Source: Nocardia salmonicida NBRC 13393 (lineage in GTDB: Bacteria; Actinomycetota; Actinomycetes; Mycobacteriales; Mycobacteriaceae). From it: 64,000 nucleotides of DNA. Below the pieces are notes generated by a model. That model saw nothing but the letters and a program-made list of their open reading frames with translations. It ran no database searches and had not been told where the DNA came from. Positions 8,420 through 16,782 of this stretch are shown here, one piece after another. Every line of letters begins with the position of its first letter. Position 1 is the first letter of the stretch. The DNA lies in contig NZ_BDBR01000003.1 in the NCBI RefSeq assembly GCF_001613085.1, positions 1-64,000 of the forward strand, written 5' to 3'. A program made the position numbers and the translations under genes.

Positions 8420-9025
8420 TCAGGCACCGTCGCCGCCGTGATCCGGGCCCAATCGGCGGCGCAGCTTCTTGGCCACCCCGTAGAGGGCGAACGCCGGTTT
8501 GAGCGGCATCCATTCGCCGAATCGGTACTCCTGTCCGGGGACGAGTCGGACGGCCAGTTCCGGGCTCTGTTCCGTGAGATAGGCGCGGGCGGTCTCGGCA
8601 TGGGTAGGCAGTGAGATGATCTTGATCCGGTCGACGTCCTTCAGGTAAGGAATCGCGAAAGCGATGTTCTCCCAAGTGGATCGGCTCGATTCCTCCAGGA
8701 CCAGTTCGCCCTCGTAGCCACAGGTTTCGACGGCGTAGCGCCCCATCAGCGCCGCCTCGGTCTCCGGACCCGCGCAGGCGCCCCCGCACAGCACGAGGCG
8801 GGTCTCGGTCGCACGCGGATCGATGGATCGCAGACCGGCACGCACTCGCCACCGGTTCATGCCGTTGGCGCGCGAACCGGCGTTGCGGTACCCGAGGACC
8901 ACGACTGCTTCCGACCCTGAGCGTGGCGGACCGACGCCCCGACGAGAGGCGCGCCGATTCGCCCATTCACCCCACAGCATCAATCCGACACCGGTGGCGA
9001 CAGTCAGCCGGGTTCGTTTCCGCAC
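8420..9025 (-). CDS. YdcF/SanA-like DUF218 protein
   Basis: The product contains the DUF218 core: AVVVLGYRN, TRLVLCGGACAGPETEAALM, LEESSRSTWENIAFA and KIISLPTHAETARAYL. These match the ElyC/SanA/YdcF family, which is linked to cell-envelope metabolism and whose biochemical activity is poorly defined. A hydrophobic stretch (LTVATGVGLMLWGEW) near the N-terminus suggests a membrane anchor. I chose GTG 9025 (VRKRTRLT, GGAG just upstream); the open frame extends to 9178 but that part overlaps the divergent exporter gene start. Start confidence is low, family call good. Confidence 0.75.
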   Translation of the reverse strand: MRKRTRLTVATGVGLMLWGEWANRRASRRGVGPPRSGSEAVVVLGYRNAGSRANGMNRWRVRAGLRSIDPRATETRLVLCGGACAGPETEAALMGRYAVETCGYEGELVLEESSRSTWENIAFAIPYLKDVDRIKIISLPTHAETARAYLTEQSPELAVRLVPGQEYRFGEWMPLKPAFALYGVAKKLRRRLGPDHGGDGA

Positions 9026-9132
9026 GTCTCCAGGAAACCACACACCCCCTCGGCAGGGCCATAAGCACAAATTATGACCACCTGCGAATTCGGGCTCTAC
9101 CTCGGAGTCCTCGGTGGCGCGAGGGTGAAGGA

Positions 9133-10140
9133 GTGAACCGCGTACCCGCTCTCGCTCCCGGCCTGATCCTGGCCGCACTCCTGGCTACCGTGGCCACGCC
9201 GTTCGGCAAGGCGCTGCCGATGATCGGCACGCCGGTGCTCGCGCTCGGCGCGGGCGCCGTCGCCGGGATGGTGCTGCGACGCAAGGACGTGACGGGCGAG
9301 ACGTTCGGCCCCGGGCTCGATATCGCCCGCCAACGCTTGCTCGGGCTGGCGATCGTGCTGCTGGGGCTCGGCCTGCCGCTGGGGTCGGTCATGAGTGTGG
9401 GTCGCGAGACGGCGGTGGTGCTGATCGGGACGCTGCTCGTCGGCGGGGTGGCGGCGTTCTTCGTCGGCCGGATGCTGGCGGTGGACAAGGAGTCGGCGAC
9501 CCTCATCGCCGTGGGCACCACCATCTGCGGCGCGTCCGCGATCGCCGCGGCCACCGCGGTCCTGCGGCCCGACAAGCAACGGGTCGCCTACGCCCTGTGC
9601 ACCATTTTCATCTTCAATGTCACGGCCGTGCTGGTGTATCCGCCGATGGGCCGCGCTCTCGGCCTGTCGCAGGAGGCTTTCGGACTGTGGGCGGGCACCG
9701 CGATCAACGACACGTCGTCCGTGTTGGCCGCGGGCGTCATCTTCGGCGCGGCCGCTGCCCAGTTCGCGGTGATCGTGAAAATGGTGCGCAGCCTCGCCAT
9801 CATCCCGCTCTGCGTCGGTCTGCACGTCGGCCGCCGCCACATCGCCGAGGTGACCGATCTACCTAAGCCCTCTCTGCGTCAGGCGGTCCCGCTCTTCGTG
9901 ATCCTGTTCCTGGCCGCCTCCGTCATCGCGGGCCTCGGCATCGTCCCGGCCGAACTGACCGCACCGCTCGCCGACCTCAGCGGCTGGCTCATCGCCGCAG
10001 TCCTCGCCGCCATCGGCACCTCCCTGAGCCTCGCCCGCCTGCGCACCGCAGGTCCGCGCCCCCTGATCCTCGGCGGCACCCTCGGCCTGATCCTCGGCAC
10101 CACCAGCCTCGGTCTCATGTACCTGACCGGTTGGTGCTGA
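9133..10140 (+). CDS. YeiH-family putative sulfate/sulfite exporter
   Basis: A 335-residue integral membrane protein with about ten hydrophobic segments and the UPF0324/YeiH signatures RQRLLGLAIVLLGLGLPLG, TTICGASAIAAA and WAGTAINDTSSVLAAG. Family members are proposed sulfate or sulfite exporters (TauZ in taurine dissimilation) and are often partnered by a LysR regulator, as here. The start is GTG 9133 (VNRVPALAPGLILAAL); the upstream in-frame extension is antisense to the DUF218 gene. In this window, export of sulfite released by desulfonation would make sense; that is inference. Confidence 0.87.
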   Translation: MNRVPALAPGLILAALLATVATPFGKALPMIGTPVLALGAGAVAGMVLRRKDVTGETFGPGLDIARQRLLGLAIVLLGLGLPLGSVMSVGRETAVVLIGTLLVGGVAAFFVGRMLAVDKESATLIAVGTTICGASAIAAATAVLRPDKQRVAYALCTIFIFNVTAVLVYPPMGRALGLSQEAFGLWAGTAINDTSSVLAAGVIFGAAAAQFAVIVKMVRSLAIIPLCVGLHVGRRHIAEVTDLPKPSLRQAVPLFVILFLAASVIAGLGIVPAELTAPLADLSGWLIAAVLAAIGTSLSLARLRTAGPRPLILGGTLGLILGTTSLGLMYLTGWC

Positions 10141-10248
10141 CAGCAACTTCCCAGCAGACGACTACGACGGCCTCTCGCTCCTGAGTCGCACGGTCGCGCG
10201 CGGCTAGGATTGCTGGACATCACATGTCGGCGCGGACAGGAGGATGTC

Positions 10249-10509
10249 ATGAACAGTGTTTGCCGGATCATCGCCACCGCGGGTGCCGCCGCGGCGTCGA
10301 CCCTGGCCACCGCGGGTGTCGCAGCGGCTGAGGAAGCCGAGCCACCTTCGTCGCCGTTGGTCGAGTACATCGAGTCGTGGCCGCCTGCCCCCGCGGGGTG
10401 CAATACGATCTGGGACCCGATCGAGAATGCCATCGAGGACTCGATTCCGCCCCAGTACGAGGCGGAATTCGACGCGTTCGACGACTGGTGCGAGGGCGAT
10501 CAGGACTGA
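10249..10509 (+). CDS. Small secreted protein, 86 aa
   Basis: ATG 10249 is preceded by AGGAGG at close spacing. The product has a Sec signal peptide (MNSVCRIIATAGAAAASTLA, cleavage probably after TAGVAAA) and an acidic mature part of about 55 residues with two cysteines (PAGCNTIWDP and DDWCEGDQD) that could form a disulfide. No domain is recognised; short acidic exported proteins of this kind are common in Nocardia and mycobacteria. It is followed by a strong hairpin. Confidence 0.7.
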   Translation: MNSVCRIIATAGAAAASTLATAGVAAAEEAEPPSSPLVEYIESWPPAPAGCNTIWDPIENAIEDSIPPQYEAEFDAFDDWCEGDQD

Positions 10510-10520
10510 CGTGTCCTGCT

Positions 10521-10548
10521 CGGGGCGGTCGACAATGCGACCGCCCCG
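10521..10548. terminator. Bidirectional terminator hairpin
   Basis: A perfect 11-bp inverted repeat CGGGGCGGTCG / CGACCGCCCCG with a 6-base loop lies between the convergent 10249-10509 gene and leuA. There is no T-run, as is common for actinobacterial terminators. Confidence 0.75.
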
Positions 10549-10554
10549 ATAGAC

Positions 10555-12300
10555 CTATCCCGTCGCGTTGACGGCGTTCATCACCGCTTCCAGCGAGGCC
10601 GCCACGACCGAGGTGTCGCGCCCGAACGCCCACCCGGTGCGGCCGACCGCTCGGTATTCGACGTAGCTCACGGCAGTGCTGTCGGCACCTGTGTCCACCG
10701 AATGTTGGGTCAGGCCGAGGATCTCGATGGGGTGTCCCGCCCCGGCGAGGGCGGCGGTCAGTGCCTCGACCGGGCCCACGCCGCGGTGTACCGAGCGCCG
10801 TTCGTTGCCGTGCGCATCGAGGACGAGCTCGGTGGTGTCGTCGGCGATCTCCCATCGCACCAGCGTGATTCGGTGTTCGGGGGCGGTGTAGGCCTGCTCG
10901 AACAGCGTGAACAGTTCCTTGGCGGTGATCTCCGCGCCGGTCTCGTCGGCGTGTTCTTGGACCCGCTTCGCCAGGTCGATCTGCAGACGGCGTGGCAGGT
11001 CCAGCCCGTATTCGGTGTGCAGCAGGTAGGCGATGCCGCCTTTGCCGGACTGTGAGTTGACCCGGATCACGGCGTCGTAGGAGCGGCCGAGGTCGGCGGG
11101 GTCGATCGGCAGATACGGTACCTGCCACTGCGATTCGTGTTCGGGGATGCCCTCGGCGGCCGCCCGACGGCGGTGCTCGGCCATGCCCTTGCGGATCGCG
11201 TCCTGGTGGGTGCCGGAGAACGCGGTGTGGACGAGATCGCCTACGTATGGGTGCCTTTCGTGGACGGGCAGGCGGGTGCAGTGCTCGACGGTGCGGCGGA
11301 TCTCGTCGATATCGGAGAAGTCGATCATCGGGTCCACGCCCTGGGCGTGCAGGTTCAGGGCCAGGGTGGCGATGTCGACGTTGCCGGTGCGTTCGCCGTT
11401 GCCGAAGACGCAGCCCTCCACGCGTTGCGCGCCGGCCAGCACAGCCAGTTCGGCGCAGGCGATGCCGGTCCCCCGGTCGTTGTGCGGGTGCACCGACAGG
11501 ATCACGCCGTCGCGGCGAGCCAGGTTGCGGTGCATGTATTCGATCTGGTCGGCATAGATGTTCGGGGTCGCGACCTCCACTGTCGCAGGCAGATTCAGCG
11601 TCACCGGCCGCTGCGGGGCGGCCTGCCACAGCTCGGTGACGGCGTCGCAGATCTCGAGGGCGAAATCCGGTTCGGTCAGGTTGAACACTTCCGGCGAGAA
11701 CTGGAACCGCACGTTCGGCAGCTCGCCGGCCAGTTCCAGGACGTCGCGAGCACCGGCGACGACCAACTCGCGCAGTTGCGCGCGATCCTTGCCGAGGACC
11801 ACCGCACGCCAGACCGGCGCGGTAGCCGTGTACAGGTGGATCACCACCTCGTTGGCGATACCGCGCACCGACTCGACGGTCCGTTCGATCAGGTCACGAC
11901 GCGCCGGGGTGAACACGACGATGGTCACGTCCGGCGGGGCGATCGGGGTGTCGGCCAGCAGTCGCACGAAATCGAAGTCGGTCTGCGAGGCGGACGGGTA
12001 GCCGACCTCGATCTCCTTGTAGCCCATGGCGATCAGCAGTTCGAAGAACCGGCGTTTGCGCGCCGGGTCCATCGGTTCGGCCAGCGCCTGGTTGCCGTCA
12101 CGCAGGTCGACGGGGACCCACAGGGGCGCGGTGGTTCGCCTCGCGTCGGGCCAGTCGCGTTGCCCGACAGGGACATCCACGCGTCGATGGATATCGCGGT
12201 ATCGGTACGACGGCATCGCCGAGTGGCGCTGCCGGTTCCATGCGGGCGCGCCGTCGGCGACAGCGCCCGAGGGGGTGGTCAGGGTGGGGAATTCGGTCAT
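10555..12300 (-). CDS. leuA: 2-isopropylmalate synthase
   Basis: This enzyme condenses acetyl-CoA with 2-oxoisovalerate, the first committed step of leucine synthesis. The 581-residue product has the catalytic HMGL-like barrel ([11 protein letters not shown] near residue 65, [19 protein letters not shown], and the metal site HPHNDRGTG) and a C-terminal LeuA regulatory domain from about residue 440, giving the usual actinobacterial length. The start is ATG 12300 ([12 protein letters not shown]); the in-frame extension upstream belongs to the leader region. Expression is probably controlled by the leucine leader peptide and hairpin immediately upstream. Confidence 0.96.
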   Translation of the reverse strand: MTEFPTLTTPSGAVADGAPAWNRQRHSAMPSYRYRDIHRRVDVPVGQRDWPDARRTTAPLWVPVDLRDGNQALAEPMDPARKRRFFELLIAMGYKEIEVGYPSASQTDFDFVRLLADTPIAPPDVTIVVFTPARRDLIERTVESVRGIANEVVIHLYTATAPVWRAVVLGKDRAQLRELVVAGARDVLELAGELPNVRFQFSPEVFNLTEPDFALEICDAVTELWQAAPQRPVTLNLPATVEVATPNIYADQIEYMHRNLARRDGVILSVHPHNDRGTGIACAELAVLAGAQRVEGCVFGNGERTGNVDIATLALNLHAQGVDPMIDFSDIDEIRRTVEHCTRLPVHERHPYVGDLVHTAFSGTHQDAIRKGMAEHRRRAAAEGIPEHESQWQVPYLPIDPADLGRSYDAVIRVNSQSGKGGIAYLLHTEYGLDLPRRLQIDLAKRVQEHADETGAEITAKELFTLFEQAYTAPEHRITLVRWEIADDTTELVLDAHGNERRSVHRGVGPVEALTAALAGAGHPIEILGLTQHSVDTGADSTAVSYVEYRAVGRTGWAFGRDTSVVAASLEAVMNAVNATG

Positions 12301-12363
12301 GACTTGCTCTGCTTCCTGGCTACGTCGGGCCACGAGACGACGGCGACCGGCCATGACTGAGCC

Positions 12364-12401
12364 CCACGGCGGGGCGGCCGGTCGGTCAGGCCCCGCCGTG
12401 G
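12364..12401 (-). promoter_or_regulatory. Attenuator-like hairpin upstream of leuA
   Basis: A perfect 12-bp inverted repeat (CCACGGCGGGGC / GCCCCGCCGTGG, arms 12390-12401 and 12364-12375 on the transcribed minus strand) with a 14-base loop. Its 5' arm overlaps the last codons of the leader peptide, and the stop codon lies in the loop, so ribosome position would determine folding. There is no U-tract. The layout fits leucine attenuation. Confidence 0.8.
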
Positions 12402-12430
12402 CGGCCGAGAAGAAGCGCGGTGTTGGTCAT
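12386..12430 (-). CDS. leuL: leuA leader peptide, 14 aa
   Basis: A 15-codon reading frame from ATG 12430 encodes [14 protein letters not shown] and stops at TGA 12386. Three consecutive leucine codons (CTT CTT CTC) precede a perfect hairpin and leuA starts about 85 bases further on. This is the classic architecture of amino-acid attenuation: ribosome stalling at Leu codons when charged tRNA-Leu is scarce would block the hairpin. Leucine leaders before leuA are known in actinobacteria. The alternative antiterminator pairing was not resolved by eye, and the leader has only a weak ribosome binding site. Confidence 0.8.
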   Translation of the reverse strand: MTNTALLLGRHGGA

Positions 12431-12480
12431 GATGGGTACACTTCTACCACAACTCCTCAGACAAGTAGAGAGGTTTATCG

Positions 12481-13152
12481 GTGGTATCGCAGGTACGACG
12501 TCAGCCACTGGCCGCACAAGCGGCTGAACTCCTGCTCGCGCGGATCCGCGCGGGTGAATGGCCGTTGGGCCATCGGTTACCGGGTGAGACGCTGCTCGCC
12601 GCCCAGTTGGGTGTCGGCCGCTCGACCCTGCGCGAGGCGATCCGGGAACTCGCGGGCAAAGGCGTGCTCGACAGCAGACAGGGGTCCGGGGTGTTCGTCA
12701 CCGCACTCGACGTCTCCGAGGACTGGGATGTCGTGCTGCGTGGCGCCACCATCGCCGCGGTGATCGAGGCGCGCATCGCGATCGAGGCAGAAGCCGCTGC
12801 CCTCGCCGCACACCGGCGAACGCCCGCTGACCTGCGAGCCATCCGCCGAGCCCTGGCGGGTCGCCGCGCCGAGGGCCAGAGCGTCGCCGCTCACGTCGAT
12901 GCCGATATGGCCTTCCATCGCGTGGTCATCGTCGCCGCGCACAACGACGTGCTCACCCAGCTGTTCGACAGCTTCCTGCCGCGCCTGCGCCTGGCCATGA
13001 TCGACATGCTCGAACTGCGTCCGGTTCGCTCCGAGCAGGCCGACCACTGCGCGCACGAGCAGCTGACCCAGGCGATCGCCGACCGGAACCCCACTGCCGC
13101 CGCGGAATTCAGCCGCACCCACCTGTCCGCCTTGAAGGAGGCCTTCACATGA
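12481..13152 (+). CDS. GntR-family regulator with FCD domain
   Basis: The 223-residue protein has an N-terminal winged helix (RLPGETLLAAQLGVGRSTLR, REAIRELAGKGVLDSRQGSG) and an all-helical FCD ligand domain with the metal-site elements DADMAFHRVVIVAAHN and HEQLTQAI, the FadR subfamily pattern. It starts with GTG 12481 behind GAGAGG. It is divergent from the leuA leader with a 50-base gap, so both could share control, and it is coupled by ATGA to the ABC ATPase downstream. Its effector is unknown. Confidence 0.9.
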   Translation: MVSQVRRQPLAAQAAELLLARIRAGEWPLGHRLPGETLLAAQLGVGRSTLREAIRELAGKGVLDSRQGSGVFVTALDVSEDWDVVLRGATIAAVIEARIAIEAEAAALAAHRRTPADLRAIRRALAGRRAEGQSVAAHVDADMAFHRVVIVAAHNDVLTQLFDSFLPRLRLAMIDMLELRPVRSEQADHCAHEQLTQAIADRNPTAAAEFSRTHLSALKEAFT

Positions 13153-13931
13153 CCGGCGCTCCCGTGATCGAACTCGACGAGGTGACCTTCCGTCGCGACG
13201 GCAAGAAGATCATCAACGGCATCTCGCTGACCGTGCGTGCCGGTGAGCACTGGGCGCTGCTCGGACCCAACGGCGCGGGCAAGAGCACGCTGCTCGGATT
13301 CTGCGGGGCGGTCACCTTCCCCACCACCGGGGCCGTGCGGGTGCTCGGCGAACAGTTCGGCCGGGTGGAGTTGGCTCGGCTGCGCCGCTCGATCGGCCAC
13401 GTCAACCCGCGTCATCCCCTGCGCTACGCGCTCACCGTGCGTGCGGTCGTCCTCACCGGTATCACCGGCACGATCGATACGCCGATGCGCTGGTCGCCGA
13501 CCTCCGATGACCTCGCCCGTGCCGATGCGATCATCGACACCCTCGGTCTGTCCGGCAAGGCCGACGACATCTGGCCCACGTTGTCCCAGGGCGAGCGCGG
13601 ACGCACCCTCATCGCCCGCGCCCTGATCAGCGACCCCCGAGTCCTACTCCTGGACGAACCCTCCACCGGCCTCGACCTGGCCGCCCGCGAACAACTGCTC
13701 ACCACCATCGACACCCTCGATCACACCCACCCCGAGGTCGCCTCGATCCTGGTCACCCATCACCTCGAGGAACTTCCGAGCACCACCACCCACGCCCTGC
13801 TCATCGCCGACGGCCACACCGTCGCCGCGGGCCCGGCCACCGAGGTCATCACCACCGACCATGTCTCCACCGCCTTCGCCCACCCGATCGAAGTCCGCTA
13901 CGACGGCCGCTGGAGCGCTCGCGCCCGCTGA
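13149..13931 (+). CDS. Orphan ABC transporter ATP-binding protein
   Basis: A 260-residue single nucleotide-binding domain: Walker A GPNGAGKST, signature variant LSQGERGR, Walker B VLLLDEPSTGLD and the H-loop VTHHLEEL. It resembles the FecE/ModF-like family used for iron or metal uptake or as a soluble ATPase. No permease or binding protein gene is adjacent. It overlaps the FCD regulator gene by ATGA and its 3' end overlaps the convergent ADP-ribosylglycohydrolase gene by 34 bases. Confidence 0.88.
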   Translation: MTGAPVIELDEVTFRRDGKKIINGISLTVRAGEHWALLGPNGAGKSTLLGFCGAVTFPTTGAVRVLGEQFGRVELARLRRSIGHVNPRHPLRYALTVRAVVLTGITGTIDTPMRWSPTSDDLARADAIIDTLGLSGKADDIWPTLSQGERGRTLIARALISDPRVLLLDEPSTGLDLAAREQLLTTIDTLDHTHPEVASILVTHHLEELPSTTTHALLIADGHTVAAGPATEVITTDHVSTAFAHPIEVRYDGRWSARAR

Positions 13932-14833
13932 GAACCCAGCGCCCATGCGGGCAGCGGTTCCCGCGCAGCGAGCCACTCCGTCGGAATTCCCCGGGTGCGA
14001 CCCCGATTTCCGGTGCCGGTATGGGCTGCCACGATTCCGCCGACGATCGCGGCCGTGGTGTCGACATCTCCGCCCGCCTCGATACAGGCGCGCACCGCCG
14101 CCGGATAGTCGTGGACGTAGGTGGCGGCCACCCACAGGGTGAACGGCACGGTGTCGTGAGCGCTGACCCGTGCGCCGTTGCCCAGTTCATAGGCTGCCTC
14201 GGCGACCGTTCGGCCGAGCAGCTGCTGGGCTCGACGCACACCCTGCGCGGTGCGCCCGCCGACCAGATACGGCTCGACGGCCAGCAGCAATTCATCAGGC
14301 GTACAGCCCTTTTCGCGAGAGTCGGCAGCGCATGCGGCCGCAACCGCGACCGCCATCGCACCCACGATCGCTTCCGGATGCCGATGGGTCAGCTCCGCGG
14401 ACATCGCAGCCTGGGCCGCGGCCCGGTCCGGATCTCCGGCGAAATGCGCACCGAGCGGCGCCACCCGCATCGCGGCCCCGTTTCCCCACGATCCCCGCCC
14501 GTCGAACACCGCACCCGCCGCTTCGGCCCACGGACGCCCGTCTCGAATCTCGTGCAGCACAACCACTGTGCCCGGCCCGTAGCCGCGATACGGTTCGCAA
14601 CGCTCGGCGAATGCGGCCGCGAGAGCATCGCGATCCACCCCGCCGCGTTCTCGGATCTCGGCGTACACCGAACACGCCATCTCGGTGTCGTCGGTCCATT
14701 GCCAGGGTGGCGCCGGTGGTCGTCCGGCAAGAAGATCGGGGATCGAGCGCCCGGGGACGAAGAATTGCGCGCCCAGCGCATCCCCCACGGATAAGCCTTC
14801 GAGACTATCGAAAGAGGAGTCGGAATTCAGCAT
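13898..14833 (-). CDS. ADP-ribosylglycohydrolase (DraG-family) protein
   Basis: The 311-residue protein has the DraG/ARH fold landmarks: GLSVGDALGAQ near residue 13, the metal motif WTDDTEM at 47-53, and GGDVDTTAAIVGGIVAAHTG near the C-terminus. Such enzymes remove ADP-ribose from proteins or small molecules with a dinuclear magnesium site. ATG 14833 (MLNSDSSFDSLEG) was chosen because the domain starts a few residues later. Its target is unknown; no ADP-ribosyltransferase gene is seen nearby. Confidence 0.9.
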   Translation of the reverse strand: MLNSDSSFDSLEGLSVGDALGAQFFVPGRSIPDLLAGRPPAPPWQWTDDTEMACSVYAEIRERGGVDRDALAAAFAERCEPYRGYGPGTVVVLHEIRDGRPWAEAAGAVFDGRGSWGNGAAMRVAPLGAHFAGDPDRAAAQAAMSAELTHRHPEAIVGAMAVAVAAACAADSREKGCTPDELLLAVEPYLVGGRTAQGVRRAQQLLGRTVAEAAYELGNGARVSAHDTVPFTLWVAATYVHDYPAAVRACIEAGGDVDTTAAIVGGIVAAHTGTGNRGRTRGIPTEWLAAREPLPAWALGSQRARALQRPS

Positions 14834-14888
14834 GCTGGGCGCATCATCGCCCACCGCCAGCAGGCGCCGCAAGACGAACTCCGAGTCG

Positions 14889-15116
14889 CTACACCAACTC
14901 GACCTCGTCGAATCCGACTGTCAGCTTGTGCCGCCGCTCCCGCAGGACATTGCCTTCCCGGTGGACGGTCCCCTCCCCGAATTCGATGCGCAGCTGTGCC
15001 CGCCGCGCGTCGACCTCCCGGACGACACCGCAGATGCCGCTGAACGGGCCCGCCGGGAAATACACGACATCGCCCGGACCGTATTCGGTAATCCCCACGG
15101 CGCCACTGTAATTCAC
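14889..15116 (-). CDS. Solo KOW-domain protein, 75 aa
   Basis: From GTG 15116 the frame encodes a 75-residue protein whose centre reads GDVVYFPAGPFSGICGVVRE and ends GFDEVELV. This resembles the KOW domain of NusG (GPFxGxxGxVxEVD, ending in FxxVEKV), without the NusG N-terminal domain. It begins two bases after the stop of the MepB-like gene, in the same orientation, so both are probably cotranscribed. A role in binding ribosome, Rho or nucleic acid is only suggested by the fold. An alternative internal GTG start exists. Confidence 0.65.
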   Translation of the reverse strand: MNYSGAVGITEYGPGDVVYFPAGPFSGICGVVREVDARRAQLRIEFGEGTVHREGNVLRERRHKLTVGFDEVELV

Positions 15117-15117
15117 C

Positions 15118-15669
15118 TCAGCGCTTCTCGCCGTTGTGCGATGAGCCAGAGGGCAGGTACACCGGTTCGTACAGATTCCGCGCGGTCGGCGAATCCATCT
15201 CTTCGAGGTCGAGGAAGTAGCCACACTGCCACTTCTGCGAGCGTCGCGCCTGTGCGTTCGCTGTCTGCGACCACGGTGGGTAGACCCGGAATCCGCGCTT
15301 GCCGCCACGACCGGCGACCGACACGATCCCGTGTTCGACAAGTGCGCTCTCGGGAAACACGAACTGCCCGAACCGCGGTCCGGTGCGGGCGGTGATCACC
15401 AGCAGATCGACGCCGTCCTCGGCCGCGAAAGGCTCCGTCGAACCGTCCTCGGCACGCTGCCACACGGAAACGAACAAACCGACCTTCGTCGGGGTCTGCT
15501 TGCCCACCCGGAACCTGACCGCACCACCACCCACATCCGAGATGACCGCACCGTACTCGGCGTTGTCCACTTCGGGAACGGCGGCTGAAATGTGCAGTCC
15601 CAGAGCGCTGATGAGATTTCGCGCCTCGGCCACGTCAGGATGCACGGCCGTGGCCGGCCTACTGGTCAC
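15118..15669 (-). CDS. MepB-family protein
   Basis: The 183-residue product contains segments typical of the MepB family: AEYGAVISDVGGGAVRFRVG, TPTKVGLFVSVWQR, DLLVITARTGPRFGQFVFPE and a C-terminal KRGFRVYPPW. MepB is known from the staphylococcal mepRAB operon and its function is not established. The start is GTG 15669, overlapping the stop of the upstream gene by 11 bases; a GTG about ten codons later is possible. It precedes the solo KOW gene. Confidence 0.75.
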   Translation of the reverse strand: MTSRPATAVHPDVAEARNLISALGLHISAAVPEVDNAEYGAVISDVGGGAVRFRVGKQTPTKVGLFVSVWQRAEDGSTEPFAAEDGVDLLVITARTGPRFGQFVFPESALVEHGIVSVAGRGGKRGFRVYPPWSQTANAQARRSQKWQCGYFLDLEEMDSPTARNLYEPVYLPSGSSHNGEKR

Positions 15670-16144
15670 CGAGGTCGAAATCGAAGTCGGCGTCGAGGAG
15701 TTCGTCGGCGCGGGCCAGGGCCTGGTCCAGTTCGTCGGTGACCGAGTCCATCAGGGAGATGCCGTCGAGCATGTCGGTGAGTTCGGTGTGCAGAGCGTGG
15801 AGTTCGGCGATGGCGGGATCGACGGTGGTCCAGGCGACGGTGTCGGACCACCAGGTGTCGCGTTGGACCCAGGACCAGACGATGTCGCGGACCAGGAGGG
15901 CGTCACTGGTGAACAGGTGGCGGTTGGTGGGGCCGGTGGTGTGTTCGAGTTCGTAGGTGCCATCGGGGAGGTAACGGGCCTGGATGTGGTCGGTGGGGGT
16001 CCGGGTGAGCAAGAGGAAGGGGTGTTCGGGCGCGGGATCGGTAGCGGTGAGACCCGGCCGGGCGGGGTCGACGGGGTGCGGCGCGTCGGAACCGTCACCG
16101 ACGTGGACTACGACTTCGGGCTGGTCGTCGCGTTGGTCACCCAT
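15659..16144 (-). CDS. Hypothetical acidic protein, 161 aa
   Basis: ATG 16144 gives MGDQRDDQPEVVVHVGDGSD and a strongly acidic protein rich in Asp/Glu with a C-terminal helical stretch (DELDQALARADELLDADFDF). It has no signal peptide, membrane segment or recognised motif. Codon use follows that of its neighbours. It overlaps the MepB-like gene by 11 bases and is probably the first gene of a three-gene unit with MepB and KOW. Confidence 0.7.
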   Translation of the reverse strand: MGDQRDDQPEVVVHVGDGSDAPHPVDPARPGLTATDPAPEHPFLLLTRTPTDHIQARYLPDGTYELEHTTGPTNRHLFTSDALLVRDIVWSWVQRDTWWSDTVAWTTVDPAIAELHALHTELTDMLDGISLMDSVTDELDQALARADELLDADFDFDLGDQ

Positions 16145-16243
16145 CGGGCCAGTGTGCCGGATCAGCGAGGGCTTCGAGCGGGCGGACCGCTGAATCGGTG
16201 ACGCGACACTTGAAATCGAGCTGCACCGCGATAGGGCGGCGGG

Positions 16244-16249
16244 TAGCCT
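16244..16249 (+). promoter_or_regulatory. -10-like hexamer TAGCCT, leaderless start
   Basis: TAGCCT ends seven bases before the ATG at 16257 and no Shine-Dalgarno sequence precedes that ATG. This is the spacing expected when transcription starts at or next to the start codon. Confidence 0.45.
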
Positions 16250-16256
16250 CGCCTCG

Positions 16257-16781
16257 ATGACGTGGAAAGCACCCGAACTCGAGCCCACCAGGACCCTGGT
16301 AGGCGCTGACGAACGGGCGATGTTGCAGTCCTGGTTGGACTTTCACCGCCAGACGTTGCTCGGCAAATGCGGTGGACTCGATGGCGAACAGCTCGCCACG
16401 CGGTCGGTGGAGCCGTCGACGCTGTCGCTGCTCGGGCTGGTCCGCCATCTCACCGAAGTGGAGCGGGGCTGGTTCCGGCTGTCCGCGGCGGGCCAGGAAC
16501 TCGAACCGGTTTACAGCACCGACGACGAGCCCGACGCCGATTTCGACAACCTCGCGTCTCTGCCCGCAGAGGAAGTCTTCGCCGCCTTCCACGCCGAGGT
16601 CGCCGCCTGTGACGCCGCCGTCGCCGACCTCTCCCTCGACCATGTGTTCCACGTTCCGTGGCGCAGCGACGACTACACCCTGCGCTGGGTGTACCTGCAC
16701 ATGATCGAGGAATACGCCCGCCACAACGGCCACGCCGACCTGCTGCGCGAGCGGATCGACGGCGTCACCGGCAGCTACTGA
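16257..16781 (+). CDS. DinB-like (DUF664) protein
   Basis: The 174-residue protein is a four-helix DinB/DUF664 family member: ERAMLQSWLDFHRQTLLGKC, TLSLLGLVRHLTEVERGWFR and YLHMIEEYARHNGHADLLRE supply the His residues usually placed around a metal site. Several actinobacterial relatives are mycothiol-dependent transferases or isomerases, so that activity is possible but not shown. The start at ATG 16257 appears leaderless. It is convergent with the HAD gene, one base apart. Confidence 0.88.
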   Translation: MTWKAPELEPTRTLVGADERAMLQSWLDFHRQTLLGKCGGLDGEQLATRSVEPSTLSLLGLVRHLTEVERGWFRLSAAGQELEPVYSTDDEPDADFDNLASLPAEEVFAAFHAEVAACDAAVADLSLDHVFHVPWRSDDYTLRWVYLHMIEEYARHNGHADLLRERIDGVTGSY

Positions 16782-16782
16782 G

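Noticed and set aside
6506..8614. A 702-codon open frame on the plus strand
   Set aside because: Antisense to the GntR and LysR genes, with low-complexity composition and no recognisable motif; both minus-strand genes are clear.
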